Positions 46,846 to 57,321 are shown, numbered from the stretch's first letter. The stretch: DNA of 64,000 bases from an uncultured Candidatus Melainabacteria bacterium (GCA_934757275.1 CAKVLN010000004.1:124001-188000); one strand, 5' to 3'. The notes: generated by a model from the letters alone, not told the origin. Program-made: numbers and translations.

Positions 46846-49815
46846 TTACAAATGATACTTCGTAATAATCTTCTTAATCTGATTTGCAAACTCGATTTGG
46901 TTGAAATCGTCTTTTTGCATATAGTATTCAATTTCATAAGGGTACAATTTTTGCAACGCAGTTTTTTCTGGCAATGAACTCATTACAATCACTGGAATAT
47001 CAGCATACATTTCATCGCTCTTCAATCGCTCTACAAACTCATAGCCATCAACCTTTGGCATATTCAAATCTGTTATAATCAAGTCATAATGATTAATCTT
47101 CAGTTTAGTCATCGCCTCTTCAACATCTAAAACCGTATCAACAGAATAACCAATATTCAGCAAAATATTCTTAATCATTGTTCTTGAAGTAATAGAATCA
47201 TCTACCACCAAAATTCGCTTGTATGACATAAAGTCGCTCGGAATTAGCTTTGGCTCTTGAGAAGAGCTGATTGCTTTATTAAAGTCATAATGTAATATAT
47301 CCTGCATATTCAAAATTAAGCACAACTCGCCAGACGCCAAATTTGTAACCCCAGAAATATTTTTAACCTTGTATAAAGGCGGTGACAATTTCTTCTGCAA
47401 AATGTCTTGGTCGCCCAACAACTTATCAACCACCAAACCAATTGTCTTTTCATCTGATTCAATAATCAGAATAGTTTCTTTTTCACCTCGTGGCAAAGCT
47501 TTTAGTTTCAAAATATCAGACAAATAATACAGAGGTATAATTTTCCCATCATAAATTATTGAGCGTGTGCCATTATTGGTCTTGATTTCGCTCTGCTTTT
47601 TCAAAATAAAAGTTGTAATAACTTGGATTGGAATAGCAAAAGTTTGTTCTGAAATTTTAACCAGAAATACACGGAGTGTCGTAAGCGTCACTGGAATTTC
47701 AATACGCACACAACTTCCTTTACCAAATTCAGAAATAACTTTAACTTTGCCATTAAGTTGCGAAATCTTAGTTTTTACTACATCAAGCCCAATTCCACGT
47801 CCAGAAATACTTGTAATAGAATCGCCCGTTGTAAACCCTGGCCAGAAAATAATATTCATAATAGACTCATCTGTCATTGAATCAATATCCTCTTGGGTTA
47901 AAAAGCCTCTTGAAACGGCTCTATCTTTAATCTTTTGCAAGTTAAAACCTTGTCCATCATCAGCAACTTCAATAATAACCTTGTTATCGTCTTGTTTTGC
48001 AGACAAAAGTATTCTACCTACTGGGTTTTTACCATTAGCAATTCTTTCTTCTCGAGTTTCGATACCGTGGTCGATTGCGTTTCTTAAAATATGGATAAGA
48101 GGAGTTTTAATTTCTTCAATAATCTTTTTATCTGCGCAGGTATCCTTACCCTCAATCTCAAAATCAATGTCCTTGCCCTTTTCATTCGCTATATCACGCA
48201 CCATTCGAGAGAAAGAATTAAACACAGTTGAAATCGGCAATACACGGATATTCTTAACCATTGATTCCATCTCATCAATGATTAAACGCATTTTCATATC
48301 GTCTTCTTTTGAAGTTCTATAAAGAGAATTTAAGTCGTAAATTGTTCTAGAAACATTTTGCGTAATATCTGATAATAGAGCGAAAACCTGTTTTACAAAT
48401 GCGCTTGTGTATTGTTCAGAAGCTCCTGTTTGCAAATATTTGCGATTATAATACCTCAAATAATTTGAAGTCTTTAACAAATCTTTTTGGCAGCTTTCGT
48501 TAACATTTTTGATATTGTCGATTTTTTCAAGATTTTTTTCAGTTTTAATTTTAGTAATAATCAATTCACCTAGCTGATTAACAAGTGTATCAAGCTTTTG
48601 AGCGTTAACGTGAAGAGTTTTAATCTCAGTCGAGTTTGAAGAATTATTGCTACCAGTAGAAGATTGTGTGGATAAAGATTTAATTTCAACTACATCAGTA
48701 TCTTTTTTGTAATTTAATTCTAGCAATTGTTTCATAATTTCTAATTGCTGAATAATCAAATCACTGTCAACACTTTCGTTAGGCGAAGCGCAGTATTCCA
48801 CGGCACTTTTCAGAGTTAAAGCCATTTGCTCCTCTAAAAGCACGGAGTTTTCACCAATAAAATCAAGTATTTCAATTATCGTATTAATAATTTCAATAAT
48901 GCTATTATCATCAATGCCTTCTCTTAATTTTAAGATATCTTCTTTGATTTCTTTTGTGTGAATACTGCTCGCTTGCAACATTGAAATTTTTTCTGCGACT
49001 TCAAAGAAGGTCAAGCCAGAGCTTTCAGTTTCAATACAAGAGGTAGAGAATTTTGCAACCGCAGAACTCAATTCATTACGCAACTCCAAAATCTCACTGA
49101 TAGTAAGCGTATTTGTTGCATGCATTACAAAATCAATTTTTGTAATTATATTTTCTAAAGAAGTTTTTACTTCATACAAATCAGAATCTTTAAAAAATTC
49201 GTAAATCTTTTGCGCCTCTTCTTCTAAAAGAACAATGTCTTGCGATTCTTCTTCTGGCACAATGCTATCAATAATTTCAAAGCAGTTATTGAACGCATAA
49301 TTGATTGCCTCTTGGTTTTTGATTAACTCTTTGGTTGAAGAATTACTAGGCTTTACCTCTTGAATATCAGAAATAGCTGGACTTGGCTGCTCATTTTCTT
49401 CGCCAGAAAGTTTTTCCAACTCGGCAATCGTTGTTGTATAACTATCATCAATAATTTCACGATTATTTTTGATAGACTCTTGCAAAAATCTTGCAACCAC
49501 CTCCAATGAATTAATCAAAACTTTTAGGATATCAACGTTTAAGCAGAATTTGTTGCTATTTACACTGTCAAAAATATCTTCCATTTTGTGCAAAATCGTT
49601 TGGATATTGTTGTATCCAATCATTCGCACTGCACCTTTTAAGCTATGCAAATCTCTATAAACATTATTGGTTAATTCTTTGTTTGCAGGTGTACTTTCTA
49701 AAGAAAACAAGTTGTTGAAAATTCGCTCCAAAATCTCATCAGATTCAGAGCGAAAAATCTCCATAACTTCTTTACTATTTTTGTTATTATTGCTTTCGTT
49801 ATCTAAAAAGTCCAA
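46846..49815 (-). CDS. Hybrid CheA-type histidine kinase with C-terminal receiver
   Basis: Chemotaxis-type kinase of 989 residues. Order: Hpt domain with phosphorylated His57 in L-H-S-L-K-G-A-V-R-M-I-G; a long variable region (100-400); dimerisation helices; ATPase with I-H-I-L-R-N-A-I-D-H-G-I-E (N box), A-D-D-G-Q-G-F and G-R-G-I-G-L-D-V-V; a CheW-like regulatory domain (about 715-850); and a CheY-like receiver (from about 865: I-L-V-V-D-D-S and I-I-T-D-L-N-M-P). This layout matches PixL/PilL of cyanobacterial phototaxis and pilus systems. The start is a TTG with GAAGG upstream, 4 nt after the MCP stop. Confidence 0.93.
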   Translation of the reverse strand: MDFLDNESNNNKNSKEVMEIFRSESDEILERIFNNLFSLESTPANKELTNNVYRDLHSLKGAVRMIGYNNIQTILHKMEDIFDSVNSNKFCLNVDILKVLINSLEVVARFLQESIKNNREIIDDSYTTTIAELEKLSGEENEQPSPAISDIQEVKPSNSSTKELIKNQEAINYAFNNCFEIIDSIVPEEESQDIVLLEEEAQKIYEFFKDSDLYEVKTSLENIITKIDFVMHATNTLTISEILELRNELSSAVAKFSTSCIETESSGLTFFEVAEKISMLQASSIHTKEIKEDILKLREGIDDNSIIEIINTIIEILDFIGENSVLLEEQMALTLKSAVEYCASPNESVDSDLIIQQLEIMKQLLELNYKKDTDVVEIKSLSTQSSTGSNNSSNSTEIKTLHVNAQKLDTLVNQLGELIITKIKTEKNLEKIDNIKNVNESCQKDLLKTSNYLRYYNRKYLQTGASEQYTSAFVKQVFALLSDITQNVSRTIYDLNSLYRTSKEDDMKMRLIIDEMESMVKNIRVLPISTVFNSFSRMVRDIANEKGKDIDFEIEGKDTCADKKIIEEIKTPLIHILRNAIDHGIETREERIANGKNPVGRILLSAKQDDNKVIIEVADDGQGFNLQKIKDRAVSRGFLTQEDIDSMTDESIMNIIFWPGFTTGDSITSISGRGIGLDVVKTKISQLNGKVKVISEFGKGSCVRIEIPVTLTTLRVFLVKISEQTFAIPIQVITTFILKKQSEIKTNNGTRSIIYDGKIIPLYYLSDILKLKALPRGEKETILIIESDEKTIGLVVDKLLGDQDILQKKLSPPLYKVKNISGVTNLASGELCLILNMQDILHYDFNKAISSSQEPKLIPSDFMSYKRILVVDDSITSRTMIKNILLNIGYSVDTVLDVEEAMTKLKINHYDLIITDLNMPKVDGYEFVERLKSDEMYADIPVIVMSSLPEKTALQKLYPYEIEYYMQKDDFNQIEFANQIKKIITKYHL

Positions 49816-49819
49816 CTTC

Positions 49820-50866
49820 TTAACCTTCTATTGCAGAATTTTTGATATTATTAGATAAGTTATTCAACTTTGACACTTTATCAGCACTTAGACTTATTGT
49901 TTGAAAAAGAGTTTCAGCAATATTTGTATTTTCTTCATCAATAATATTCAAGCGTTCGATAATATCATTTTGCTTTTTGGCATTTTGATTTAGTGTGTCC
50001 AAAGAGTCTAAAATCTCTTTAATTTGATTTAACAAGCTTTCTGAACTTGAAGAAACTACGTTTATATCTTTAACAACTGATTCAATCTCTTTAGAGCCTT
50101 CTTCTGTCGCCATTACGGTTGAATTTGTAGTGTATTGAATATTGCTTGTAAGTGAAGTAATTTTTGTGATTGCTTGTTTTGATTCGTCAGCAAGTTTACG
50201 AATTTCACCAGCAACAACTGCAAAACCTTTGCCATGCTCACCTGCTCTTGCTGCCTCAACTGCCGCATTAAGCGCAAGCATGTTTGTTTGTTCTGCAATA
50301 TCATCAACTACGCTAATTGTGTTACCGATTTGTTGAGAATGTTCAGAAAGTTCAAGAATAAGTTCTGCAATCATTTGTATTTTTTGTCTTAAAACTAGCA
50401 TTTTATCAGCGTTAGAAGAAATTGCCTCATGCTCTTTTTCTGAGAAACTAATTGATTGGCTAACTTGTTTTTCTGTATTCTTAGAAGTCGTTACAGAATC
50501 TTCTGAAAGGGTTTTAAGCTTTTCTACAAGAGAAGAAATATTTTTAGTATTGCTTGCCAAAGTTTCAAAGTTTCTTTTTTGTTCGCCTAAAGTGTCAAGA
50601 ATTTCAGTTGTAGTTGTTGACAAATAGTCTGATTGGCTAGTCAAAGAATCCTTTATAGACTTTGCAATCCACTGTTTTGTAATTAAGTGAACAACCGTTC
50701 TTAGAACAATAATCATTGCTAAAAATACAAAGGTATCATAAGGTGCAATGTTTTTAAGCTTTGCAAAGAATAAAAAAAGTATACAAATTGCAGTAAAAAC
50801 AAACACATCAATCATACACTTAATATTGAACTTCTGTTTTAATTCAAAATCTTGAACTCCAGCCAC
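49820..50866 (-). CDS. Methyl-accepting chemotaxis protein with minimal membrane anchor
   Basis: The start is GTG 50866 with AGGAG upstream. Two hydrophobic helices (about 17-36 and 43-62) are separated by only a few residues, so there is no periplasmic sensor domain; the rest is cytoplasmic coiled coil with the conserved hairpin tip [25 protein letters not shown] written here as separated residues. It must sense through partners or the membrane rather than through its own ectodomain. First gene of a two-gene operon with the hybrid CheA. Confidence 0.92.
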   Translation of the reverse strand: MAGVQDFELKQKFNIKCMIDVFVFTAICILFLFFAKLKNIAPYDTFVFLAMIIVLRTVVHLITKQWIAKSIKDSLTSQSDYLSTTTTEILDTLGEQKRNFETLASNTKNISSLVEKLKTLSEDSVTTSKNTEKQVSQSISFSEKEHEAISSNADKMLVLRQKIQMIAELILELSEHSQQIGNTISVVDDIAEQTNMLALNAAVEAARAGEHGKGFAVVAGEIRKLADESKQAITKITSLTSNIQYTTNSTVMATEEGSKEIESVVKDINVVSSSSESLLNQIKEILDSLDTLNQNAKKQNDIIERLNIIDEENTNIAETLFQTISLSADKVSKLNNLSNNIKNSAIEG

Positions 50867-50951
50867 TTTATCTCTCCTATATAGTTTTTTTTTGAAATTT
50901 ATTATATAATCATTTTATACTAAAATCGTTAAAATTGGAATATTTAATATT

Positions 50952-52409
50952 ATGGCAGTAAGAGTTTTATTGGTAGAAGATAGCGAAACGCAATTAAAGT
51001 TTTTGCAAGAGGGTTTAACACAAAATGGTTTTGAAGTTGAAACCGCTACAAATGGCGCAGAAGCATACAAAAAGCTATTTGACTACATTCCAGACATTGT
51101 TGTTTCAGATATTATGATGCCAGTAATTGACGGTTATCAGCTTTGCCGAATGATTAAAAATATTGACGAAACAAAAAAAATCCCAGTAATTTTGCTAACT
51201 GTGCTTGACAAAAAAATCGACAGTTTTTGGGGTAAAAAGGCTGGAGCGCAATTATTTTTATCAAAAACTATCGACATAAAAGAACTTGTCAAGAACATCA
51301 ACGCAACGCTTAGAAGATATCCGCTTAGTGATGAATACAAAGCAAATATTGCACTAAAAGCAAATTCAGATAATTCGGCTCAAACCAGATTAAACACGAT
51401 TTTGAACGATTTGTTGTTAAAATCTGTGTTTGCAAACGAGTTCAGAAATCTGAGCGATTTTATGAATTACGAAAGAATTTTAGTTGAAAAACTATTTTCT
51501 TTGCTAAGTTCTTTTGTTGAATACAGTATGGCTGGCGTTTACTTCGCCTCGCCAGACGATTACGCAGAAAATATTTTATACATTGATACACTGGGTAGAA
51601 ACATCAGCAAAGGCGTGCTTTCTGATATTCAATACGACTTCTTCAAAAAAATGGAAGAGTTTAAGCCAGTTAAAGATACCAAATTTGAAGTTGTTAGAAT
51701 TTTGCTAGGAAAAGAACTAGATTACAAATTCTCTGATTTGAGATCAAAAATCATCATTCCATTGATTTTTGATAAAAAACTAATTGGCGGCATTTGTTTC
51801 TACACCCGTCAAGATATGGATTACGCTTCATTTAGATACTTTGATATTATGTTGAGCGAACTTCTTACAATCTTCAAAATGAAATATCAATATTCTGAAA
51901 AAGAATTTATGTCCGTTCTTGATGGTTTGACAGGTTTATACAATCGACGCCAATTTGAAATCGGCTTAGAGCAAGAATTTAACCGTACAAAGCGTCACCC
52001 ATCTGATTTCAGCCTTGCAATTCTGGATATCGACTTTTTCAAAAAAGTTAATGACACTTATGGACACCAATATGGCGATTATGTACTCAAAACGGTTGCA
52101 AGTCTAATGAAACAAGCCTTCCGTAAAACTGATTTATTGTATAGATACGGCGGTGAAGAGCTTATTATGATTATGCCTGAAACCAACATAGAAGGCGGTG
52201 TTATTCCAGTGCAACGTTTAAGACGAATGATTGAAGACTATGATTTTGACTACAATGGTATAAAATCAAAAGTTACTGTAAGTATTGGCTTAACAATGAA
52301 TTATCAAGGGTTTAATTCGCCTGCAGAAATTCTTAAATCAGCAGACGAGGCTTTGTACAAAGCAAAAGAGAGTGGAAGAAACAGAGTAGTATTACATGAA
52401 CAACAGTAA
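50952..52409 (+). CDS. Receiver-GGDEF diguanylate cyclase
   Basis: Makes c-di-GMP under phosphorylation control. Receiver domain 1-120 with phospho-acceptor Asp53 in V-V-S-D-I-M-M-P; a GAF-like middle (about 150-300); GGDEF domain from about 315 with R-Y-G-G-E-E-L as active site and an inhibitory R-K-T-D motif exactly 5 residues before it. The enzyme should be active and product-inhibited. Divergent from the MCP gene (85 bp apart), it overlaps the CheW gene by 14 bp. The hybrid CheA is the obvious candidate kinase. Confidence 0.93.
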   Translation: MAVRVLLVEDSETQLKFLQEGLTQNGFEVETATNGAEAYKKLFDYIPDIVVSDIMMPVIDGYQLCRMIKNIDETKKIPVILLTVLDKKIDSFWGKKAGAQLFLSKTIDIKELVKNINATLRRYPLSDEYKANIALKANSDNSAQTRLNTILNDLLLKSVFANEFRNLSDFMNYERILVEKLFSLLSSFVEYSMAGVYFASPDDYAENILYIDTLGRNISKGVLSDIQYDFFKKMEEFKPVKDTKFEVVRILLGKELDYKFSDLRSKIIIPLIFDKKLIGGICFYTRQDMDYASFRYFDIMLSELLTIFKMKYQYSEKEFMSVLDGLTGLYNRRQFEIGLEQEFNRTKRHPSDFSLAILDIDFFKKVNDTYGHQYGDYVLKTVASLMKQAFRKTDLLYRYGGEELIMIMPETNIEGGVIPVQRLRRMIEDYDFDYNGIKSKVTVSIGLTMNYQGFNSPAEILKSADEALYKAKESGRNRVVLHEQQ

Positions 52410-53394
52410 TCTTATTGAGCAAAAGAAAAATTCGCATTTGTATTTTCAGATAGGCGAAAATAAGTATGCGGTTAATTCTAATAATGTGTTGGAGATTATG
52501 AAACTGCCAGCTCTAGATTATCCGCAAAAATTGCCAAACAATATTATTGGGCTTTTAAAATACAACAACTTTGTAATCAATGTTATTGATGTAAGATTTT
52601 ACTTAAATATTGAAGTTCCTTCGTATTCAACCCAAAACGAGCTTGTAATAGTCAAAACAGATGAGTTGATTTTTGGGATTGTAACCGACAAGGTTATAGG
52701 AATTTTGCCGTTAGAAAGCACGCTAATTGACACAATTCCTTACACTGACGCCTCTACTGTTGTTGATTCTTTGTACAAAATCAACCAAGAAACAATTTTT
52801 ATAATCAATATTTATTCAATTGAAAACCTCTTGAAACAACACAAAGAGTGGAAAGAAGTTGATATTCCGAGCTTGTTTCCAAAAGACGAAGTTTCAAAAG
52901 CAATAATGACAAAACGCACGCATGCAATAATTGATAAGTCAAATTTGAAACTTGCTTCTGGCGAATTGCATGTAAAAAACAAGTATATTTCTTTCAATCT
53001 AAATCAAGATTCGTACTGTATTGCACTAGATTATGTCAAAGAGGTTTTGAAAGATGCGACCATCACAAGAGTTCCAGGAGTTCCGAATTACATCGAAGGA
53101 ATTATGAACCTGCGTGGTGAATATATTACGGTAATAAATCTAAAAAATTTCTTAGATTTAGATACAAACACTAACAACGACAAAAAACCTGTTGTAATCG
53201 TTAAATCTGGTGAACTTACACTTGCATTTTTGATTGACAGAATAAACGAATTATTTGAATTTCAAGAGGACGAAATCAATGATCTGAGTGACGGTTATTT
53301 TTCAAGTGAATTTGTTTACAACGGCAGCTTGTACACAATTTTGAACGTGGAAAGAATTGCAGAGGATAAAAGACTGATTATTACAGATATGTAG
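52396..53394 (+). CDS. Double CheW-domain coupling protein
   Basis: Two CheW-like domains in one chain: about 12-150 (Y-F-Q-I-G-E-N-K-Y-A-V-N-S-N-N-V-L-E-I) and 195-330 (I-S-F-N-L-N-Q-D-S-Y-C-I-A-L-D-Y-V-K-E-V with R-V-P-G-V-P-N-Y-I-E-G-I-M-N-L-R-G). The second domain has the full consensus; the first is diverged. It should bridge receptor and CheA in the signalling array. A double CheW could cross-link two array units. Translationally coupled to the diguanylate cyclase. Confidence 0.9.
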   Translation: MNNSNLIEQKKNSHLYFQIGENKYAVNSNNVLEIMKLPALDYPQKLPNNIIGLLKYNNFVINVIDVRFYLNIEVPSYSTQNELVIVKTDELIFGIVTDKVIGILPLESTLIDTIPYTDASTVVDSLYKINQETIFIINIYSIENLLKQHKEWKEVDIPSLFPKDEVSKAIMTKRTHAIIDKSNLKLASGELHVKNKYISFNLNQDSYCIALDYVKEVLKDATITRVPGVPNYIEGIMNLRGEYITVINLKNFLDLDTNTNNDKKPVVIVKSGELTLAFLIDRINELFEFQEDEINDLSDGYFSSEFVYNGSLYTILNVERIAEDKRLIITDM

Positions 53395-53503
53395 TTTATT
53401 AAAAAATTATAGAGTGCAGTTTTTTGCCCCAATAACTTTTAAATTTTTTACAATAAATAAAGTATAGGCACATTTGGCGTATTGTGCTAAAATAATTTTT
53501 AAT

Positions 53504-56299
53504 ATGAAGCAGTTTAAAAAGAGGACAATCGCATTAGTTCTTGCTTCTGTGGTCACGGTAGTTGGAGCTTTTGGAGCAGAAAATTATAAAAACAGCCTTA
53601 TGTCACTAAAATTTGAAAGTGGCGCAAGCGGGGCAGTTAGCATGACTTTGCTTACCAAGCGAAATTATGAACAGACGATTACGCCCGTAAAAAAAGATGC
53701 TACAACTTATGTAATAATGCTCCCAGAAACTAATAGCCAAATGCCTTCTTCACCAGAACTCGCTGGCGATGTTGAAAGCGTAAATGTTAGGACAATGCCT
53801 TATACTACAAGTAGTAAAGGCTACACAAAAATAACTATCAAAACCACTCCAAATGCTATGTTAACTGCGCAAAAAGCTCTTTATATTCCAGAGAAAAAAG
53901 CTGAAACTTCCACCACAACACCTTCTGAAAAACAAGAAAACAGAATTGTTGAGGATTATGATACTAGCAGTCGTGGTGATATTGGAGAAGTTCCAGCACG
54001 TTCGCAACGTCAAAAAACTGAAAGAGTTACTCCTATTCGTTCAAGAAGTGGTGTTGACCAAACCAACCCTGTTGATATCAAAAAGAGCGTTCAACAATTT
54101 GAACCAAACAGTCAAAATAATTCAAGCAATGTTCAAACAGACGCTGATGATAATAACGCAATAGCAAAAGCTAATTTACCACAGACCACTGATAACAACA
54201 CTTCTGACATTGTTTTGATGATTTTAGGTGTTTTACTTGTAATCATACTTTGCGTCTTCTTCTTTATCAAAGCAAAAAACAACATGGCAGCGATTATTGG
54301 CGAACAACCAGATTTTTCTGATGATGAAGATATTAAGAAAAAGCAGATAAAAGCAGATTCCTCTAAAAGAAAGCAGATAAAGAATACAATTAGCAAGTTG
54401 GATAGAATGTATTCCAGACCTACCAAAATGCCGATTGATGACTTTAAGATTACTCCGACACAAGCTGCAACACCTGCAACATCAGAAGAAACAACTCCAC
54501 AAGTTGAAAATGTTGTTGTAGATTTAGACGAATTGTTCCAAGAAAAAACTAATCCTTTGCAGGCAGAAACTAAGGCTGACAATCTTAATGAAGAGGGAGA
54601 AAATAGCGCACTAGAAGATTTTCTAAGCGGTTTTTCTTTTGATGACACACATTTCTTGCAAAATGATGAACACAAACAAGAACAGGCAGAAGTAGAGGAA
54701 GAAAAAGAAGGTTTTGACGAAGAATTGTATGAAAAATTCATTAATGATGAAAACTTAAAATTCTCAAAATCTGATATTGAAAAAATCGAAAAACTTCTGA
54801 ACTCTGAAATTAGTGATGATACAATGAGAAATCTTGAAAAATTTGTTGTCACTAACCCAATCGAGAAAAAGCCTTCTCAAAGAGAATTGTTAGAAAACTT
54901 TGTCACAACCTACACTGTTAATCAAAATGTATCGTTCACAAAAGATGATGTTGACGCTTTACACAAACTTATGAGCGTTGAGTTGGATAACGATTTTATA
55001 ACAGATTTAAAAACTAATCCTGAACGCATTAATCAGATGCAAAATGAGATTAAAAAACAAAATTCTAAACCACATAAATCTTCTGAACTTTTAACTCTTA
55101 ATGTAAAAGATATGTTGCCTGATTTATCGGAAGCATTGAAACGACAAGGCGGACGCAAAATCGAATCAGAAGTTAAGCCAGATGTTGTATACTTTAGCGA
55201 AGGATACGAGGTTAGCACGCTTTCATTAAAAGACGCACTTCCTAATTTGGCAGAAGAGCTTAACAATGACGAGGCTTACGAATCAAGACCATCAGACGCA
55301 ATAGAACTTGCAGTATCTGGATATGATGCGCCTAAAATGTCTGTTGCAGGAATTTTGCCAGATTTAGAAGACGCTTTGAACAACCCTGAAAAATACGAAG
55401 ATAAAGAAGAGGTTGTTGAAGAAGTTGACGAAGACGCTCTATTGAAGAACATTTCTAACGTAAGCTTTAAGCCAATCTATGACGGCAATGAAGATGTAGA
55501 ATTTTTGAACGATTTTGACGACAGTAACGCGCCAACAGTTTCTGATATACAAGAAGAGTTTAATAAACTTGATGGGAATTTTGAAATTGTTAATGAAGAG
55601 CAAATTGAAATAACAAATAATCAAGAAAATGATGTTGATGATTTTGAATCACTTTATGACAACAATTTTGTTGATTTTGATGTTAAGCCCGAAGAATTTT
55701 TGAAAAATAACGCAAAGCAAATGGCAGATGATATTTCAATTGCTTCATTAGCGCCAGCTCCTTCTGAAAAACAAAACGAGAAACAAAGTGAGAAACCAAG
55801 TGAGAAACCAAGTGAAAAGCCAAGTGAAAAGCCAAGCGAGAAACCTAAGCGTTCTGACGAGGCTCAAAAATTGATTAAGTCAATTGAAGAGAAAAAGGCT
55901 GAACAAGCTGAAAAACAACTTCAAAAAGAACACGAAAACACGCTTAAACAAGATGAAAACAAGGTTGAAGAACCAAAAGAAGATAAGCCAGTTGAAAACG
56001 AAAATAAGACTTTCATTATTGATAATGAGGTTTATGAAATTATTACAAAATCAAACATTACAGACAGACTAGGCTGCTATCTTGCCAAAAATTCAAGCGG
56101 TTACACAATTTTAGGCTTTATTGGCGACAAAATCTTCAAGATAAAAAATTACGAACAATTAAAGAACGAAAAGTTACAAACTAGAGAAAGCGAAAAACTT
56201 GATGATGGCACGATTAGATACATCGTTAGAATTGGAGTGCATAAGTTTATTCTTAATGTAAAAGATGACAAAATGGAGTTTGTAATGGACTTATGTTAA
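53504..56299 (+). CDS. Large AMIN-like / single-TM / acidic cytoplasmic protein
   Basis: The start at 53504 (M-K-Q-F-K-K-R-T-I-A-L-V-L-A) begins a signal sequence. Residues about 30-125 form a beta-sandwich resembling AMIN domains of PilQ/AmiC-type proteins; then a Ser/Thr-rich linker, a transmembrane helix (about 228-250, V-L-M-I-L-G-V-L-L-V-I-I-L-C-V-F-F) and 680 acidic cytoplasmic residues. In that part three copies of (V/L)-K-D-x-L-P-(D/N)-L-x-E-x-L occur near 540-630, and S-E-K-P repeats near 770-790. The layout is like FimV/TspA hub proteins of twitching-motility signalling, but homology is not shown. A TGCTAAAAT -10 box lies 10 nt before the ATG. Confidence 0.8.
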   Translation: MKQFKKRTIALVLASVVTVVGAFGAENYKNSLMSLKFESGASGAVSMTLLTKRNYEQTITPVKKDATTYVIMLPETNSQMPSSPELAGDVESVNVRTMPYTTSSKGYTKITIKTTPNAMLTAQKALYIPEKKAETSTTTPSEKQENRIVEDYDTSSRGDIGEVPARSQRQKTERVTPIRSRSGVDQTNPVDIKKSVQQFEPNSQNNSSNVQTDADDNNAIAKANLPQTTDNNTSDIVLMILGVLLVIILCVFFFIKAKNNMAAIIGEQPDFSDDEDIKKKQIKADSSKRKQIKNTISKLDRMYSRPTKMPIDDFKITPTQAATPATSEETTPQVENVVVDLDELFQEKTNPLQAETKADNLNEEGENSALEDFLSGFSFDDTHFLQNDEHKQEQAEVEEEKEGFDEELYEKFINDENLKFSKSDIEKIEKLLNSEISDDTMRNLEKFVVTNPIEKKPSQRELLENFVTTYTVNQNVSFTKDDVDALHKLMSVELDNDFITDLKTNPERINQMQNEIKKQNSKPHKSSELLTLNVKDMLPDLSEALKRQGGRKIESEVKPDVVYFSEGYEVSTLSLKDALPNLAEELNNDEAYESRPSDAIELAVSGYDAPKMSVAGILPDLEDALNNPEKYEDKEEVVEEVDEDALLKNISNVSFKPIYDGNEDVEFLNDFDDSNAPTVSDIQEEFNKLDGNFEIVNEEQIEITNNQENDVDDFESLYDNNFVDFDVKPEEFLKNNAKQMADDISIASLAPAPSEKQNEKQSEKPSEKPSEKPSEKPSEKPKRSDEAQKLIKSIEEKKAEQAEKQLQKEHENTLKQDENKVEEPKEDKPVENENKTFIIDNEVYEIITKSNITDRLGCYLAKNSSGYTILGFIGDKIFKIKNYEQLKNEKLQTRESEKLDDGTIRYIVRIGVHKFILNVKDDKMEFVMDLC

Positions 56300-57300
56300 A
56301 ACGTCTGTTTTTTTTGTTTTTGTTCTCGATATTGTTCTGTTCTTGCTCTAAAAATACAAAGGAAGAAATTACTTTCTCTTCTTGGGGGTCTGTCACTGAG
56401 GTTAAAATTTTAGATAAAATAATCGAAGATTATGAACAAACTAACCCCAATATCAAGATAAATTTTTTGCATATTCCACAAAATTATTTTCAGAAAATTC
56501 ATTTGCTTTTCGCCTCAAATCAAGCTCCAGATGTGATTTTCATTAATAATTTATACCTGCCACTTTATGCAAATAAGCTTGAATCACTGAACGAGGTTGT
56601 CGATACAAAAGCTTTCAACCCAAAAGCACTTGAGGCGATGAGTATTGATGGCAATTTGTACGCTCTTCCAAGAGATATTTCAACGCTTGTTTTTTACCGC
56701 AACAAAAATCTGGTAAAAACTACGCCAAAAAATTTGGACGAATTGATTTTAGCGATAAAAGATGTAAAACCGTACGGAATTAGTTTTGAAAAAGATTTAT
56801 ATTTTATGCTCCCTTATGTTTTGACGATGAAAGAAGATATCTACAACCCACAAAAATCGGCAGAATTTTATAAGAATTTAGAAGGCAAGTATGCGCCAAC
56901 TTCTTCCGAGGTGGGAAGTCTTACGCTTGCTCAAATGTTTTTGCAAGGCAAAATTGGGCTTTATCTTTCTGGAAGATGGCTATATCCAAAAATAAAAGAA
57001 ACTGCGAATTTTGATTGGGATATAATACCGTTTTGTGGAACTGTACCACTAGATAGTTCTGGTTGGGCAATTTCTAAAAATTCAAAACATAAAAAAGAGG
57101 CGGAAGAATTTTTGAAATTTTTGTCTTCTAAACAGAGTATCGAGTATTTTAATTCGACAAACTTGATTGTCCCTGCAAGAATGGACGTAAAGGTTGATGA
57201 CTCAGCGTTTGAAGTTTCAATCGAACAGTCTGAACCTGTACATTATGGTAAAGATTACAAAAAAATTTCGGATAGTTTGAACAAAAAACTCTTCAAATAA
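56293..57300 (+). CDS. Extracellular solute-binding lipoprotein
   Basis: ABC-type substrate-binding protein of the sugar/UgpB class. Residues 1-18 are a lipoprotein-like signal (L-F-F-L-F-L-F-S-I-L-F-C-S-C). Then I-T-F-S-S-W-G-S, A-P-D-V-I-F-I-N-N-L-Y-L-P, Y-A-L-P-R-D-I-S and G-K-I-G-L-Y-L-S-G-R-W are the usual blocks. Odd: no permease or ATPase gene is nearby; instead it overlaps the AMIN-like gene (ATGTTAA) at the end of the chemosensory cluster, so it may feed ligand information to the receptor rather than serve import. Confidence 0.85.
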   Translation: MLKRLFFLFLFSILFCSCSKNTKEEITFSSWGSVTEVKILDKIIEDYEQTNPNIKINFLHIPQNYFQKIHLLFASNQAPDVIFINNLYLPLYANKLESLNEVVDTKAFNPKALEAMSIDGNLYALPRDISTLVFYRNKNLVKTTPKNLDELILAIKDVKPYGISFEKDLYFMLPYVLTMKEDIYNPQKSAEFYKNLEGKYAPTSSEVGSLTLAQMFLQGKIGLYLSGRWLYPKIKETANFDWDIIPFCGTVPLDSSGWAISKNSKHKKEAEEFLKFLSSKQSIEYFNSTNLIVPARMDVKVDDSAFEVSIEQSEPVHYGKDYKKISDSLNKKLFK

Positions 57301-57321
57301 ATGTTTGAAAATTGGTTTTGT

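Noticed and set aside
47567..48322. Plus-strand 251-residue ORF
   Set aside because: Lies fully antisense inside the hybrid CheA gene, has no ribosome site and no recognisable domain.
54133..54852. Minus-strand 239-residue Ser/Phe-rich ORF
   Set aside because: Antisense shadow of the acidic AMIN-like protein gene.
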